Source: Agapetus fuscipes
Lineage: Eukaryota > Arthropoda > Insecta > Trichoptera > Glossosomatidae
Reading direction: 5' to 3'
Assembly: GCA_951799405.1 (NCBI GenBank)
Contig: OX637363.1
Coordinates: 9,300,001-9,364,000 of the forward strand
DNA: 64,000 nt
Under the pieces are notes generated by a model, which had not been told where the DNA came from, searched no databases, and was given only the letters and a program-made list of their open reading frames with translations. Shown here in pieces: positions 42,101 to 54,100 of this stretch; position 1 is the first letter of the stretch; each line of letters starts with the position of its first letter. The translations under genes were made by a program, and so were the position numbers.

Positions 42101-45100
42101 GTTGATAGGTGATGTCTTATAGGTTGATAGGTGATGTATTATAGGTTGATAGGTGATGTCTTATAGGTTGATAGGTGATGTCTTATAGGTTGATAGGTGA
42201 TGTATTATAGGTTGATAGGTGATGTCTTATAGGTTGATAGGTGATGTATTATAGGTTGATAGGTGATGTCTTATAGGTTGATAGGTGATGTCTTATAGGT
42301 TGATAGGTGATGTCTTATAGGTTGATAGGTGATGTCTTATAGGTTGATAGGTGATGTCTTATAGGTTGATAGGTGATGTCTTATAGGTTGATAGGTGATG
42401 TCTTATAGGTTGATAGGTGATGTCTTATAGGTTGATAGGTGATGTATTATAGGTTGATAGGTGATGTCTTATAGGTTGATAGGTGATGTCTTATAGGTTG
42501 ATAGGTGATGTCTTATAGGTTGATAGGTGATGTCTTATAGGTTGATAGGTGATGTCTTATAGGTTGATAGGTGATGTCTTATAGGTTGATAGGTGATGTC
42601 TTATAGGTTGATAGGTGATGTATTATAGGTTGATAGGTGATGTCTTATAGGTTGATAGGTGATGTCTTATAGGTTGATAGGTGATGTCTTATAGGTTGAT
42701 AGGTGATGTCTTATAGGTTGATAGGTGATGTATTATAGGTTGATAGGTGATGTCTTATAGGTTGATAGGTGATGTATTATAGGTTGATGATAACAACTGC
42801 TATACCTTGCATACACTGAGGATGTGATTTTTTGTCCCCAGGATTTTGAGCATTAACGTCTCAGTAGAGGTATGCTCAAACCCTCCTCGTACCCGTCCTG
42901 TATGTATGTGTCAGAAGGACTCACAGCACATGGACGCTCATACAAAGCCATGTATTTTCTCAAGTGACGGAAGGCCTAAGTAAAAGCAACGGCACAACAA
43001 AACAAGAACCTCTAGGTCAGAGGCGTGCCAACGACTCTAAAAGTAAATGGTTCGATGTTACTGAAGCTAATAGCATACCTCGGGTGGCACTCCTTGTGGG
43101 ATTGTTTCTAGATCACGAGTAGCGTGAAAAATGATATGGGTGCATAATACAAAATAATACAAAAAAATCTAAGGACAGGATTACTGTGAATCCGCTGTGG
43201 ATGCAGCTTGGCAAAAGGAAGCCCAAAATTGCTGAAAGGCAGAGGAATTTGATTTCGTAGCAACACGTAACCGATTGGGCCAATATCCAGCTGGAGGATC
43301 CAATATCCAAGGAGCGCAACCCGATCAGAGTGTTGCAATGGACAGTGCCACAAGATGTGAGGTAGTAGTAAGGTACATGAACAGTTGTCTTGTGTAATCT
43401 AGAACAGAGATCGAATGGTCTCGAATATGCAAGAAAGATCTCTTTTACGCCTATATAAAGGGACTGCAATGGGGCATCAGGGGAGTGTTGATTAAACCAT
43501 TGAGCCGTGAAGCCGAAAGCTAGAAATCAATTGTTGTAAATTGCGAACCGAATTGTCTAAAATAAATAAAATGCAGTTTAATTAAAAGAGAACCCAGTAA
43601 AATCATAACAGTGTGTTGTTTTCCTTGTCTGCAGGAGTCCAACGCCCTGACCAAATGGTCCCTGTCCACAGCGGAGGCCACCCTGCTGGTGTCCGTGCAG
43701 CTGGCCCTTCCCGCGGTCTCTTACTTCAGCGCCCCGCTGCTGCTGGTGGACAGCGTGCTGTGCCGCAGCCTGGACATCGTCAAGCAGAGAGTGCCGGCCG
43801 TGTACCTGCCCACTGAAACTGTAAGGAACATAACACATTCCAACAGAAAGAAGTATGTAGGGACAGAAAGAAATGGCTGTTAATCTGTACCTAATGCTGG
43901 CGGCTAGGGTTTTTAAAATTAGTATTCTGTTTTAGTTTTGATGTCCGTAGATATTATTATTTATTGATTTTAATAATGTAATTTGTTGTGTACGTTCCTT
44001 GACTTATAGGTTGGTATGCGGCTGACCACCCATCTATAATCTATAATCTAAGTTGCAAGGATATATTCATTCAAAGCTCTCAGATGTATGCCCACAAACA
44101 AACACGTGTAGTTCGCGCTTACAAATGCTGATTGTGTACTTACAAATAAAATCCAAACCTCAAATGAACATAAGCCCTGCAACTCTTGCCGACATTCTCT
44201 GAAATAGGGTTTTTTTTTTTTATACTTAAATGTTATTTATTACTCGTATTCCTTGACTTAATAATAATAATAATAATAATTGGACAATTTGTATACAGCG
44301 CCGTTTAGTGGCACTAGCCACCCCAGGGGCGCTTTTATGTGTTGAAGCTTCTGTTAAACAAATGTGTCTTAAGCAACTTCCTGAAACTGCCAACACTGGT
44401 CTCTGTTCTCAACTCCAGAGGTAGACTATTCCAGCAGGATGGACCAGCCGAACTAAAAGCCCTGTCTCCGAAACCAGTTCTGTTCCGTCGAAGAGGCAGT
44501 TGAAGCCTGTTTACGGCGTCACTCTGTGCAGAACGAAGAGTGCATCGTTTTCCACCTATCTGGTCGACTCTGCACAATTCACACAAGTACGATGGGGCAA
44601 CTCCTCTGAGGGCATTAAAAACAGAAACACATATTTTGTACTCAATCCTCTCTGGGACTCGCAGCCAATGAAGGCGCCGCAACAGAGGAGAGACATGGTC
44701 AGTTTTTCGTCCTCCTAAAAGTAATTTGGCTGCAGCATTAAAGACGGACTGCAGTCTAGACTGCTGAAACCTTGGAAGACCCCAGAACAGACCATTGCAA
44801 TAATCCAGTCTCGACACAACAAAGGACGCAATGAGAATCTTAGCAGCTTCGGATGTCAAACAGTTCCTGACCCATCTCAACTGCCTCAGGTGAAAAAAAC
44901 AGGAGCTCACAGTCGAGCTTATTTGCGTACTCATGGAAAGAGTGTTGTCAAGATGGACCCCAAGAAACTTAATTGAGCTAGATGGATATACATCCAGGCC
45001 CATTACTTTAATTGGTGAAGAGCCAAGCAAGTGTTTCCTACCAGGAGACGACATCCAGATGAATTCTGTCTTGTCTGGATTCATTCTAAGGCGACACCTT

Positions 45101-48100
45101 GCCATCCACTCAGCCACCACTTCAATGCACCGGACCATCTCAAGACTACAGGCATCTGTCATAGATGGCTGACAGAAACGACAAAGTAGAATATCATCAG
45201 CATAAGAATAGTAGCTGGTGCCGTTCATCAGTACAGTGCTCTCAAGATCATTTGTGTACAGGGTAAAAAGTAAAGGCCCGAGCACAGATCCCTGAGGCAC
45301 ACCACAGTCCATGGGCATACCTGATGACTCACCATCAACATCCACAGTCTGACATCTGCCTTTCAGATATGAAGATAGCAGTTTAGATACTCCTCCTCGG
45401 ACTTATAGGTTGGTATGAGGCTGACCACCCATACTGTAAAAAATGGTTCACTTTGCCAATGTCACCCCTGTTTCAGGGAAGGACGGCAAGAGTTGCAGGG
45501 CTTATGTTCATTTGAGATTGGGTTGTTATATTGTAGGTCCACATGCGGCATGTGTTAGCGGGAAATTATACATGTCTGCTTGTGGGAATGCATTTAATGT
45601 AAATCTTGAATGATATATATCTTTGCAGCTTAGATTAGATTAGATTAGATTTACCAATGACCGGTCACCAAAGGTCCATCCAGCCTTGCAGCAACTGGGT
45701 CTTGCTTGAGTATTGGCGCTTTGTAGCGACAACCAAGCTCGTACACCTCTGCGGCACTACAACAAGTGTCATAGACCCCTAGAGTCTCTAGAATCTAGGG
45801 AGTCTCCCGCACAGGATTTCTTAAAAAAAAAAGTATGGGAGTGAAAATTCAGGCTGCTATCAAAAATAATAGCCAGATCCTTTACTTGTGGTGATGTTGC
45901 AGCTGTACCACAATGCCCAGGAGCTGGTGGAGAGCGTGGTGGTGCGGCCCGTTCTGCGGCGCGCCGACTCCGTGAAGCAGCTAGGGACAGCGGTGCTGGA
46001 GTCCCGCGTGTCTGTGTATGCTGCCCAGTCTCTGGACAGTGCGCTGGACAAGGCCGACAGCTACGTGGACAAGTACCTGCCAGACGACTCCCAGGATACA
46101 ACAGATGGTGAGGAGACGACAACTAACACTCTAGTTTTAAGTAAGAGTCTTAGGCTTACACGGCCGGCTGATGATACTGGAGTGATGTTTTCCTGGATCT
46201 GTTGCCGTGGTCTATGGGAGCTGGAGCTTCCCGGTGTTTTGCCCATGTCTACAGTGGGCTTCTTCAGCGTGAAGTGTGATGATGAAGATGATCTTGATGA
46301 AAACTGTGATGAAAGTGTGTGTACATCAATGGCGAAGGGTGCCATACAAGCTGGTTCCCATCGGCTTTCCGTTTAAAATGAGCCAGAAATGATAATAAAG
46401 TAGACTGCATGGTTTCAATGGGAAAAAAATACATATTCAGTGTTACTTATTAGATTTTCTTATTCTAAGCTTATCACCGGGCATAGCTATGCCCGGTGTA
46501 AAAAGTTATACCTGGCATAAAAATTTCTTACTTATAATCATGGCATAAACAAGGAATTACTGTTCTCAAGAAATTATTTTTCCATGTTACCACACTGAGG
46601 CTGCGCATGCGCAGATTTTTATTCATGCCTCTAGCGCGCATTTTAAATTTTTTTGACATTCCAATCTGACAGCTTACACACCACGCAGGAGTTACTTTTT
46701 TGATGATGAATCCAAGAAAACGTTTTTTTTAAATAATATTCTCTGTAATTTGTTCATTCACATTTATTGTTAAAAAATATTCTTAATAACTTCCTAGTTT
46801 TATTCTGAAGTAGTATTATAAAAAAAGTGTACACATGTTTAATTAGGTTTTTATTGACACAAGCAAAAGGTATAATAAAATAAAATTTAAAAATTCTGCG
46901 GAATAAAAACTTTTCTGGATATAATACCTATTTGATTGTCATTTTCCATTAAGGCTGTGTTCAAAATTAAAAATCCCGTTGTTTTAAAAAATATGTTTCT
47001 TATACTTTATGGCCTTAGTAAAAGAGTGACATTAATAAAAAAAATCACGCGTGTTAAATATTTTTTTATATTGTAACGAAATACACTGGTAGATGTTTAT
47101 TGGTGTACGTGTGTTTTGAGAGAATGTTCTGGCCCAGACGATTGTAGTTGTAAGGTGTGTATGTAGGTAGGAAATGGACTCTTCATGAAATAAATATGTC
47201 CAGAATCGTCTATACAACTGTGGTAGTGGAACTTTCTAGGGCAGGCTAGAATGGCCCCTAGGTTCCGCTATAAGAAGGGCGACATTCGGCTGAAGGGAGT
47301 CAGTCTTCGAAGCACTCACACAGAGGAGTATCTAGTTGCCAGGGCGACCAATAAGGTGTAAAATAAATGTAATCTGTACGAAATAAATAAGTGTGTTAAA
47401 ATAAATCTGTTAGAATAAGTCTGTTAAAAATAAATCTATTGTAAGAAAGTCTGTGTAAATAAACTGTATGGCTAACTTGTGTTAAACTTGTGTTTTAATT
47501 AAAAGAACCCAGGAAAAACGTAACAGTGGTGTCCGGTGTGAAGTTTAAAACCAAGTACCAAGTAAAAACTGTGCTTGAGAGTATTGAAAAATATATCTGG
47601 ACAACATAATAAAAACTAATGAATAAAAAAAAAAAGTTTTAAATAAAACTGATTAAACTTGAATTAAAAACGATCGTGTGGTTACCCGCTAAAAATTTGA
47701 TTGAAGTGTGGATAGATAACGTGTTAATAATATTGTGTTAGTGTTTGTAAATACTCATTAGCCGATGACGAAGCAAAGTAAATAATCATTATCTAATATC
47801 ATTATTTGAAATTTAAAAATATATTTTTTTGTAAAATAATTTGTTTTGAAGTAAATTATTTTGAAGTAAATTTAAATTTTTGTTAAAATAAAAAATGGCT
47901 AAGGTGAACATCAAGGACCTCAAAGCCTATGAGCTTAAGAATGAGCTTCTGGAGAGGGACCTGGAGACCTCAGGAGGAAAGGCAGCCTTACAAGCACGCC
48001 TCATAGAGGCCTTGGAACAGGCAGGCGAAGACCCGGCATATTTTGTCATGGCGTCTGGAGGGGACCGCGAGCGAGCCGTGGAAGAGTTTAAAACAAAGAT

Positions 48101-51100
48101 GGCTGCCAACTTCAAGAGCTTGAGGGAAGACCTAGCTGGTTGGAAGGAGGAGAGGGCTAAAAACCTAGCCTTAAAAATGTCGGAGGACACTGATAGTGTA
48201 AAATTAAGTGATAATCAGGATGACAAAAAGGCCGATATGTCGTCAACTGAGGATGAGTCGTCTCAGAAACTGGGGAAGGGAGACCTGAAGGCCATAAACA
48301 ACGGCCAGCTCAAGGCTGAGGACGCAGCTGACAGCAAAGATGACAAAGATGATGTCAAGTCGGCTGAAAACGGCAAGAGTGACTCGGCCGAGGTGAAGGC
48401 TGACAAGGATGCGAAGGAGGAGACGGACGCCAAGGAGGAGGATGAGGACGCCAAGGACAAGAAGGGCAAGGCCAAAAAGGCCAACAGTGTGAAGAAGAAG
48501 CCCGCGCCCAAGAAGAAGGCGGAGGAGGCCGTGGAGGAGGCTCCCAAGAAGAAGAAGGCCGTGGAGCCGCCGGTGCCCGTGCCCGCGGGCCGGGGCATCC
48601 CCATCGACCACATCCCCGACGTGGAGGTGGCCATCTCCAGGTTCAAGATGGAGGACCTCAAGTTCCTGTACAATCAATTGTGCCGCACGAACCTCATCAA
48701 GCGCAACAAAAAGAAGTTCAAGGGCTACGAGTTTGAGAAGGACACGCCTGAGCACAAGGCCAAGCTGGAGGAGGTGCAGAAGCTGGAGCCCAAGCAGCTG
48801 CGGACGCTGTGCGAGAAGCTGGGTTTGGACAAGAGGGGCGCGCCCACGGAGCTGGTCAGCAGGGTGGTGGGCTTCCTGCTGCTGCCAAAGCAGGTCTCCT
48901 CGCACGCCAGGGGGCTGATGAAGGAGAGGCCGGTGACTGACCGCGGCGAGGCCACGGGAGGCAGGCCCAGAAGGTCCGCTGCTGCTATTGTCAAGAGAGA
49001 TTACTCTAACGAGGAGTATGAAACAGATCCGGAAACCAAAGTGCGGGGATCCAAAGTCAGCAGGTATGTATTAGGGGATTCAGATGGCTCGTACAACCCG
49101 AGTGGCTCCGGACAGGAGGTGGACTCTGACTTTGACCCGTCAGTGGGGGAGGGGGGCGCTCCCTCCCGCAGGCGCCGCGCCCCCGCCCGCAGGGGCTCAG
49201 CCAAGCAGAGCAAGCAGAAGGGACGACCCAAGCATGGCGCGGCAGGAAGCAACCCAGCGAGTCAGAGGACGAGACCGAGAGTGAGAACTCCGTTTCCGAG
49301 CAGGAGAGCGGCTCCGACGACCAAGGATTCTGATCCTTTGACGCAGGAGCCGGCGAGCAAGCGGAGCCGAGGAGCAGTGGCCGCCCGGGGACGCAAAGCG
49401 GTGCCCCCAGCCAAGGAAAGGCGCCCATGCCGGCCGCCAAGAGGAAAGCACCCCCCCCCCACACCAGCCAGCAATGACGGGCAAAACCCTAAGGGGAAAA
49501 TTCCGTGGAACGTCATTTTTCCTGACCACTGGATGCAACTGTGGGTCAAACTGCCCGTACCTTCTTAAAGAAAAGACTGTTCCGGGGCGGAACAGTCTAA
49601 GGGGGGGATAATGTAACGAAATACACTGGTAGATGTTTATTGGTGTACGTGTGTTTTGAGAGAATGTTCTGGCCCAGACGATTGTAGTTGTAAGGTGTGT
49701 ATGTAGGTAGGAAATGGACTCTTCATGAAATAAATATGTCCAGAATCGTCTATACAACTGTGGTAGTGGAACTTTCTAGGGCAGGCTAGAATGGCCCCTA
49801 GGTTCCGCTATAAGAAGGGCGACATTCGGCTGAAGGGAGTCAGTCTTCGAAGCACTCACACAGAGGAGTATCTAGTTGCCAGGGCGACCAATAAGGTGTA
49901 AAATAAATGTAATCTGTACGAAATAAATAAGTGTGTTAAAATAAATCTGTTAGAATAAGTCTGTTAAAAATAAATCTATTGTAAGAAAGTCTGTGTAAAT
50001 AAACTGTATGGCTAACTTGTGTTAAACTTGTGTTTTAATTAAAAGAACCCAGGAAAAACGTAACAATATTAATTTTAAAGTTAGTTTTTTTTATATAACT
50101 TAAAAAATGACGCCACAAAAAAATATTTAAAAAAACGGTTTTTTTTAATACATTTTTTGCTCACATTTTGTTGTTTTGTATTTTGGAAATATTTTTTTTC
50201 TTCATAATTATAGAATGATACAAATTCTAGTAGGTGGTGTGATTTTTAATAGAATAATGTGAATTGTTTTTGCGATAATATGAAAAAACTTACACTTATT
50301 AACTTATTTAATTCTTGAAAACAGTTTTTTCATATTTGTATATAATTCTTTTTTGTATACTTTTTGTGCCCTAATGTTGCTAATTCTGTTCAAATTTGTC
50401 AAGAATTGCGAAAATCCATCCATACTTTTGACCACGATTGACACTTTTGACAGATGTCATTTGACAAAAACTTGTTATTCCAAGCTTATACTACCCTCCA
50501 ACCAGGAATAATGGCTCTAGGTCGTTAAGCCAGGTCTATACCTGAGTTATCTTTATGAAATGATTATAAGTAACAATTTATTGCTATTCCCTCGTTATAC
50601 CAGGCATAAATCTTATTCTCAATTTATAAGTAACACTGATTGTTTCTTTGGTTTTAAATGTATTTTTTTACTTTGTGCCTATATATTTTAACTACTTTGT
50701 TACATCATTTTAAAAGGAAAGCCGATGTAAACCAGCTTATATGGCACCATTTTCCACTTGTGTACACTCGGGGTTTACATGTGAAGAATGATGAACTCTG
50801 CATATGAGTTGTGTTGTGGAGCAGTGACATCTGTTTATTTTGCATGTGAAACTGTGGGGTATAACAGCAAACCATCTTGCTTCTACAAGCACGTGTTTGT
50901 CACTTAAAATATTCCAAGTTTCACAATGAAATTCATAGATGGCGCTTTTTCATCGTCACACTTCACGCTGAAGAAGCTCATCGTAGACGTGGGCAAAACG
51001 TCCAGAAGCTCCAGCTCCCATAGACCACGGCAAAAGATCCCAGTAAATGTCACTCCAGCAACTGTAGTTTTAGATTCACTGCACAATCTGTCATCAGAAC

Positions 51101-54100
51101 GGACTGCTATTTTTTGCCAAACTTCACAGGAGAAAAATTACTAATAAATGGCAAGAGCAAGCTTTCAAATAAGACAAATGTCTAATAAACGGCAAGAACA
51201 AGCTCCCTTTAGAGACAAATGCTTGATAGATGGGAAGAGTAAACTCTCTTTAGTACCAAATGCTTAATAGATGGTAAAAGCAAGCTCTTTTTAGTGACAA
51301 AATGTTTCATGAATGGCAATAACAAGCTCTTTACAGAAACAAATATTGTTAAATGGTTAGAGCATTCCTACATCTTGCAGAAAAGTATAATAGTCCGGTC
51401 AATAGCTCAGTTGGTAGAGTGCTTGCATTCCATGGCATGAGTTCGGGTTCTAATCCTATCGAAGATGTCAGAAATGATTTTCCGTTTCAGTGTTTATTCT
51501 AAACCCCAAAAATAAAATACCGGCAAGGCTTACTCAGCCTTCACAAGAAATGAGTACCAGCCATCTCAGGAGCTGTGAACCCCCCACTTCAATTATTGAA
51601 GTCTAAATCTAAATCTAAATCTAAGCTGCAAAGATATGTATCATTTGAGATTCATATTAAATGCATTCTCACAAGCAGACACGCACAATTTCGCACTTAC
51701 ACATGCCGCATGTGGACCTACAATATAAAAAACCCAATCTCAGATGAACATAAGCCCTGCAACTCTTGCCGACCTTCTCTGAAGCAGGGGTGACATTGGT
51801 AAAGTGAACCATATTTTACAGTATGGGTGGTCAGCCGCATACCAACCTATCAGTCAAGGAAGTGGTTGGCGTAAAGCCAGCCTGTAAAAATAAATAGGCT
51901 CCACTCGCCACATGCTAAACCTTTCGGGGAAAACGCGGCAAGAAGTTACATTATATGTGTAGCTTAGTTGTGTTGCACAGAGAAGAAACGGTATTTAAGA
52001 GGTGCAATGCGCTATCAGCTTGCATAGAACCAATTTAGAGTGGGTGCACTTTGTCCGTCTAGAAATTCCATATCACTACGCTTCACAGTGCAGCGATTCA
52101 TTATTAAAAATACATGTTTATCCTGCGCAGAGAGTGCTGCATCAAATTATGAAGCAGCTCCCATTAGAACCGGTTCCAGCCGTGGGATGCACTTTGCTCT
52201 CCCTCTGTTACGTGCCAGCAGACTCATCCCACGCACAGTGTCACCACATGCGCCGCAGACAGGCCGCGCATCGCAATAGCCAACTCACTCCCTTAGTGCT
52301 TGTTTGCCGTATACACCATTAAGCTAATTTTACAGGAGCTATGTTTTTGTGTTTTTTTTTTTTTTTAAGAAATCCTGTGCGGGAGACTCCCTAAATTCTA
52401 AAGACTCTAGGGGTCTATGACACTTGTTGTAGTGCCGCAGAGGTGTACGAGCTTGGTCGTCGCTACAAAGCGCCAATACTCAAGCAAGACCCAGTTGCTG
52501 TAAGGCTGGATGGACCTTTGGTGACTGGTCATTGGTAAAGGTTTATGAATTTTTCAACCCAGCGAAGAGCACATTCGAAATATGAATGGTATATTTTTGT
52601 GCTCCGCCGGGATCCGAATCCACAACCTTCCATTTACGAGTCCGAAGTGTTGCCACTACGGTCTACGGACCGGTCCAAGATATACCTACTTAAATGTTAT
52701 TTATTTGTTGTGTTCCTTGACTTAAAGGTTGGTATGAGGCTGACCACCCATACTGTAAAAAATGGTTCACTTTACCAATATCACCCCTGTGTCAGGGAAG
52801 ATCAACAAAAGTTGTAGGGCTTATGTTCATTTGAGGTTTGGATTTTATTTGTAAGTACACATTCAGCATTTGTAAGCGCGAACTACACGTGTTTGTTTGT
52901 GGGCATGTATTTGAGAGCTTTAAATGTTAATATATCTTTACAACTTAGATTATAGACTGTAGGTCTGGCATTATAATAATCCATACAAATAATTATAATT
53001 TTACATTTAATACTAAAAAGAATCGTTTTAAAATGGTTTTATGCATTGAAAATTGCTTAAAGTGGAGATACGGCAAAATAATTGGACCTCGACCCGACGC
53101 TCGCGATAATCTTTCAGTACTTGTTTGGCGTAAGCGCCAAAATACATATAACATACAGCAATGTGTTGGTGTGACGTCATGCCCACGTGCGTCATTGGCT
53201 TACAATTGTAGATGACGCAGTCACGCGTGCGCCTCCAGCGTTTAGTGGATATACGGCAGCGCAAACGCAACTAAGCTACACATATAGTGTAACTTCTTGC
53301 CGTGTTATTTTTACAGGTAAGGGGGCCGGCTTTACGCCAGCCACTTCAGTTGAAGTGGAGGTTTCCCAGCTCCCAAGAGTGCTGGTACTCATTTCTTGTG
53401 AAGGCTGAGTAAACCTTGCCGGTATTTTATTTTGGGGTTTGAAATAAACACCGAAACGGGAAATCATTTCTGACACCCTCGGTGGGATTCGAACCCGAGC
53501 TCACGGCATGGAATGCAAGCACTCTACCACCTGAGCTATCGACCGGACACTCGAGCTCAATGCTCGAGCTATAATCTATAATCTAAGTTGCAAGGATATT
53601 TTCATTTAAAGCTCTCAAATTCATGCTCACAAACAAACGCGTGTAGTTTGCGCTTACAAATGCTGAATGTGTACTCACAAATAAAATCCAAGCCTCACTG
53701 AAATAAAATTACAAACACAGAAAATTGTATGTGAAAATGTTGAATAGCTCGCACATTCGAAGACAAATATATATTTTTCTTAGTTTATATTGTGTAGACT
53801 TTGATTCTTAAGGCTCGGTATATTGAACTGTAGTAATATTTTAGTCAACTATTACTTGAACTTTTATTCAAAATACTCAATCTCGAGTTAACTAAAACCG
53901 AACATTTCCGAAGTATGAAGCCACGCCCCCAAGTCTTGGAAATAATTAAAATGCCATTCAAAAGCTTTAAAACAAACAACTATTCATAAAAATCATATGC
54001 CTAACCTTCATTAAGCTAGAAAACGAGACAAAAAATGCTCAGTTTGCAACAATTTTGATGTATCCTTACATTAAAAAAGAACAGCTGCTGTCAGTGAAGC

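Larger units (their letters stand above)
47072..50065 (+). mobile_element. Gag-like/DEK LTR retrotransposon, copy 2, in perilipin intron 4
   Basis: LTRs of 454 bp (47072-47525, 49612-50065) read identically to each other but differ from copy 1 at several sites and by 2 bp in length. A clean 4-bp duplication ATAT flanks it (47068-47071, 50066-50069). It is inserted inside an older DNA element (46438-50638), in the same orientation as the perilipin gene. Confidence 0.9.
46438..50638. mobile_element. DNA element with CAGTGTTACTTAT ends, host of LTR copy 2
   Basis: Left end CAGTGTTACTTATTAG and right end TATAAGTAACACTG are inverted. Without the LTR element it is about 1.2 kb, AT-rich and without a coding frame. 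A hairpin (CCGGGCATAGCTATGCCCGG) lies at 46477-46496. Superfamily not assigned. Confidence 0.55.

Noticed and set aside
38996..42787. CRISPR-like repeat array
   Set aside because: Units are contiguous 22-mers without unique spacers, in a eukaryotic intron.
44335..45345. 336-aa reverse frame as a functional gene
   Set aside because: It lacks endonuclease and the N-terminal RT; it is a 5'-truncated LINE that happens to remain open.
45888..46376. Perilipin exon 4 reading on to 46376 as a terminal exon
   Set aside because: The added 90 residues come from repeat X, and a good GTGAGG donor at 46108 joins in phase to exon 5, which continues the perilipin homology.
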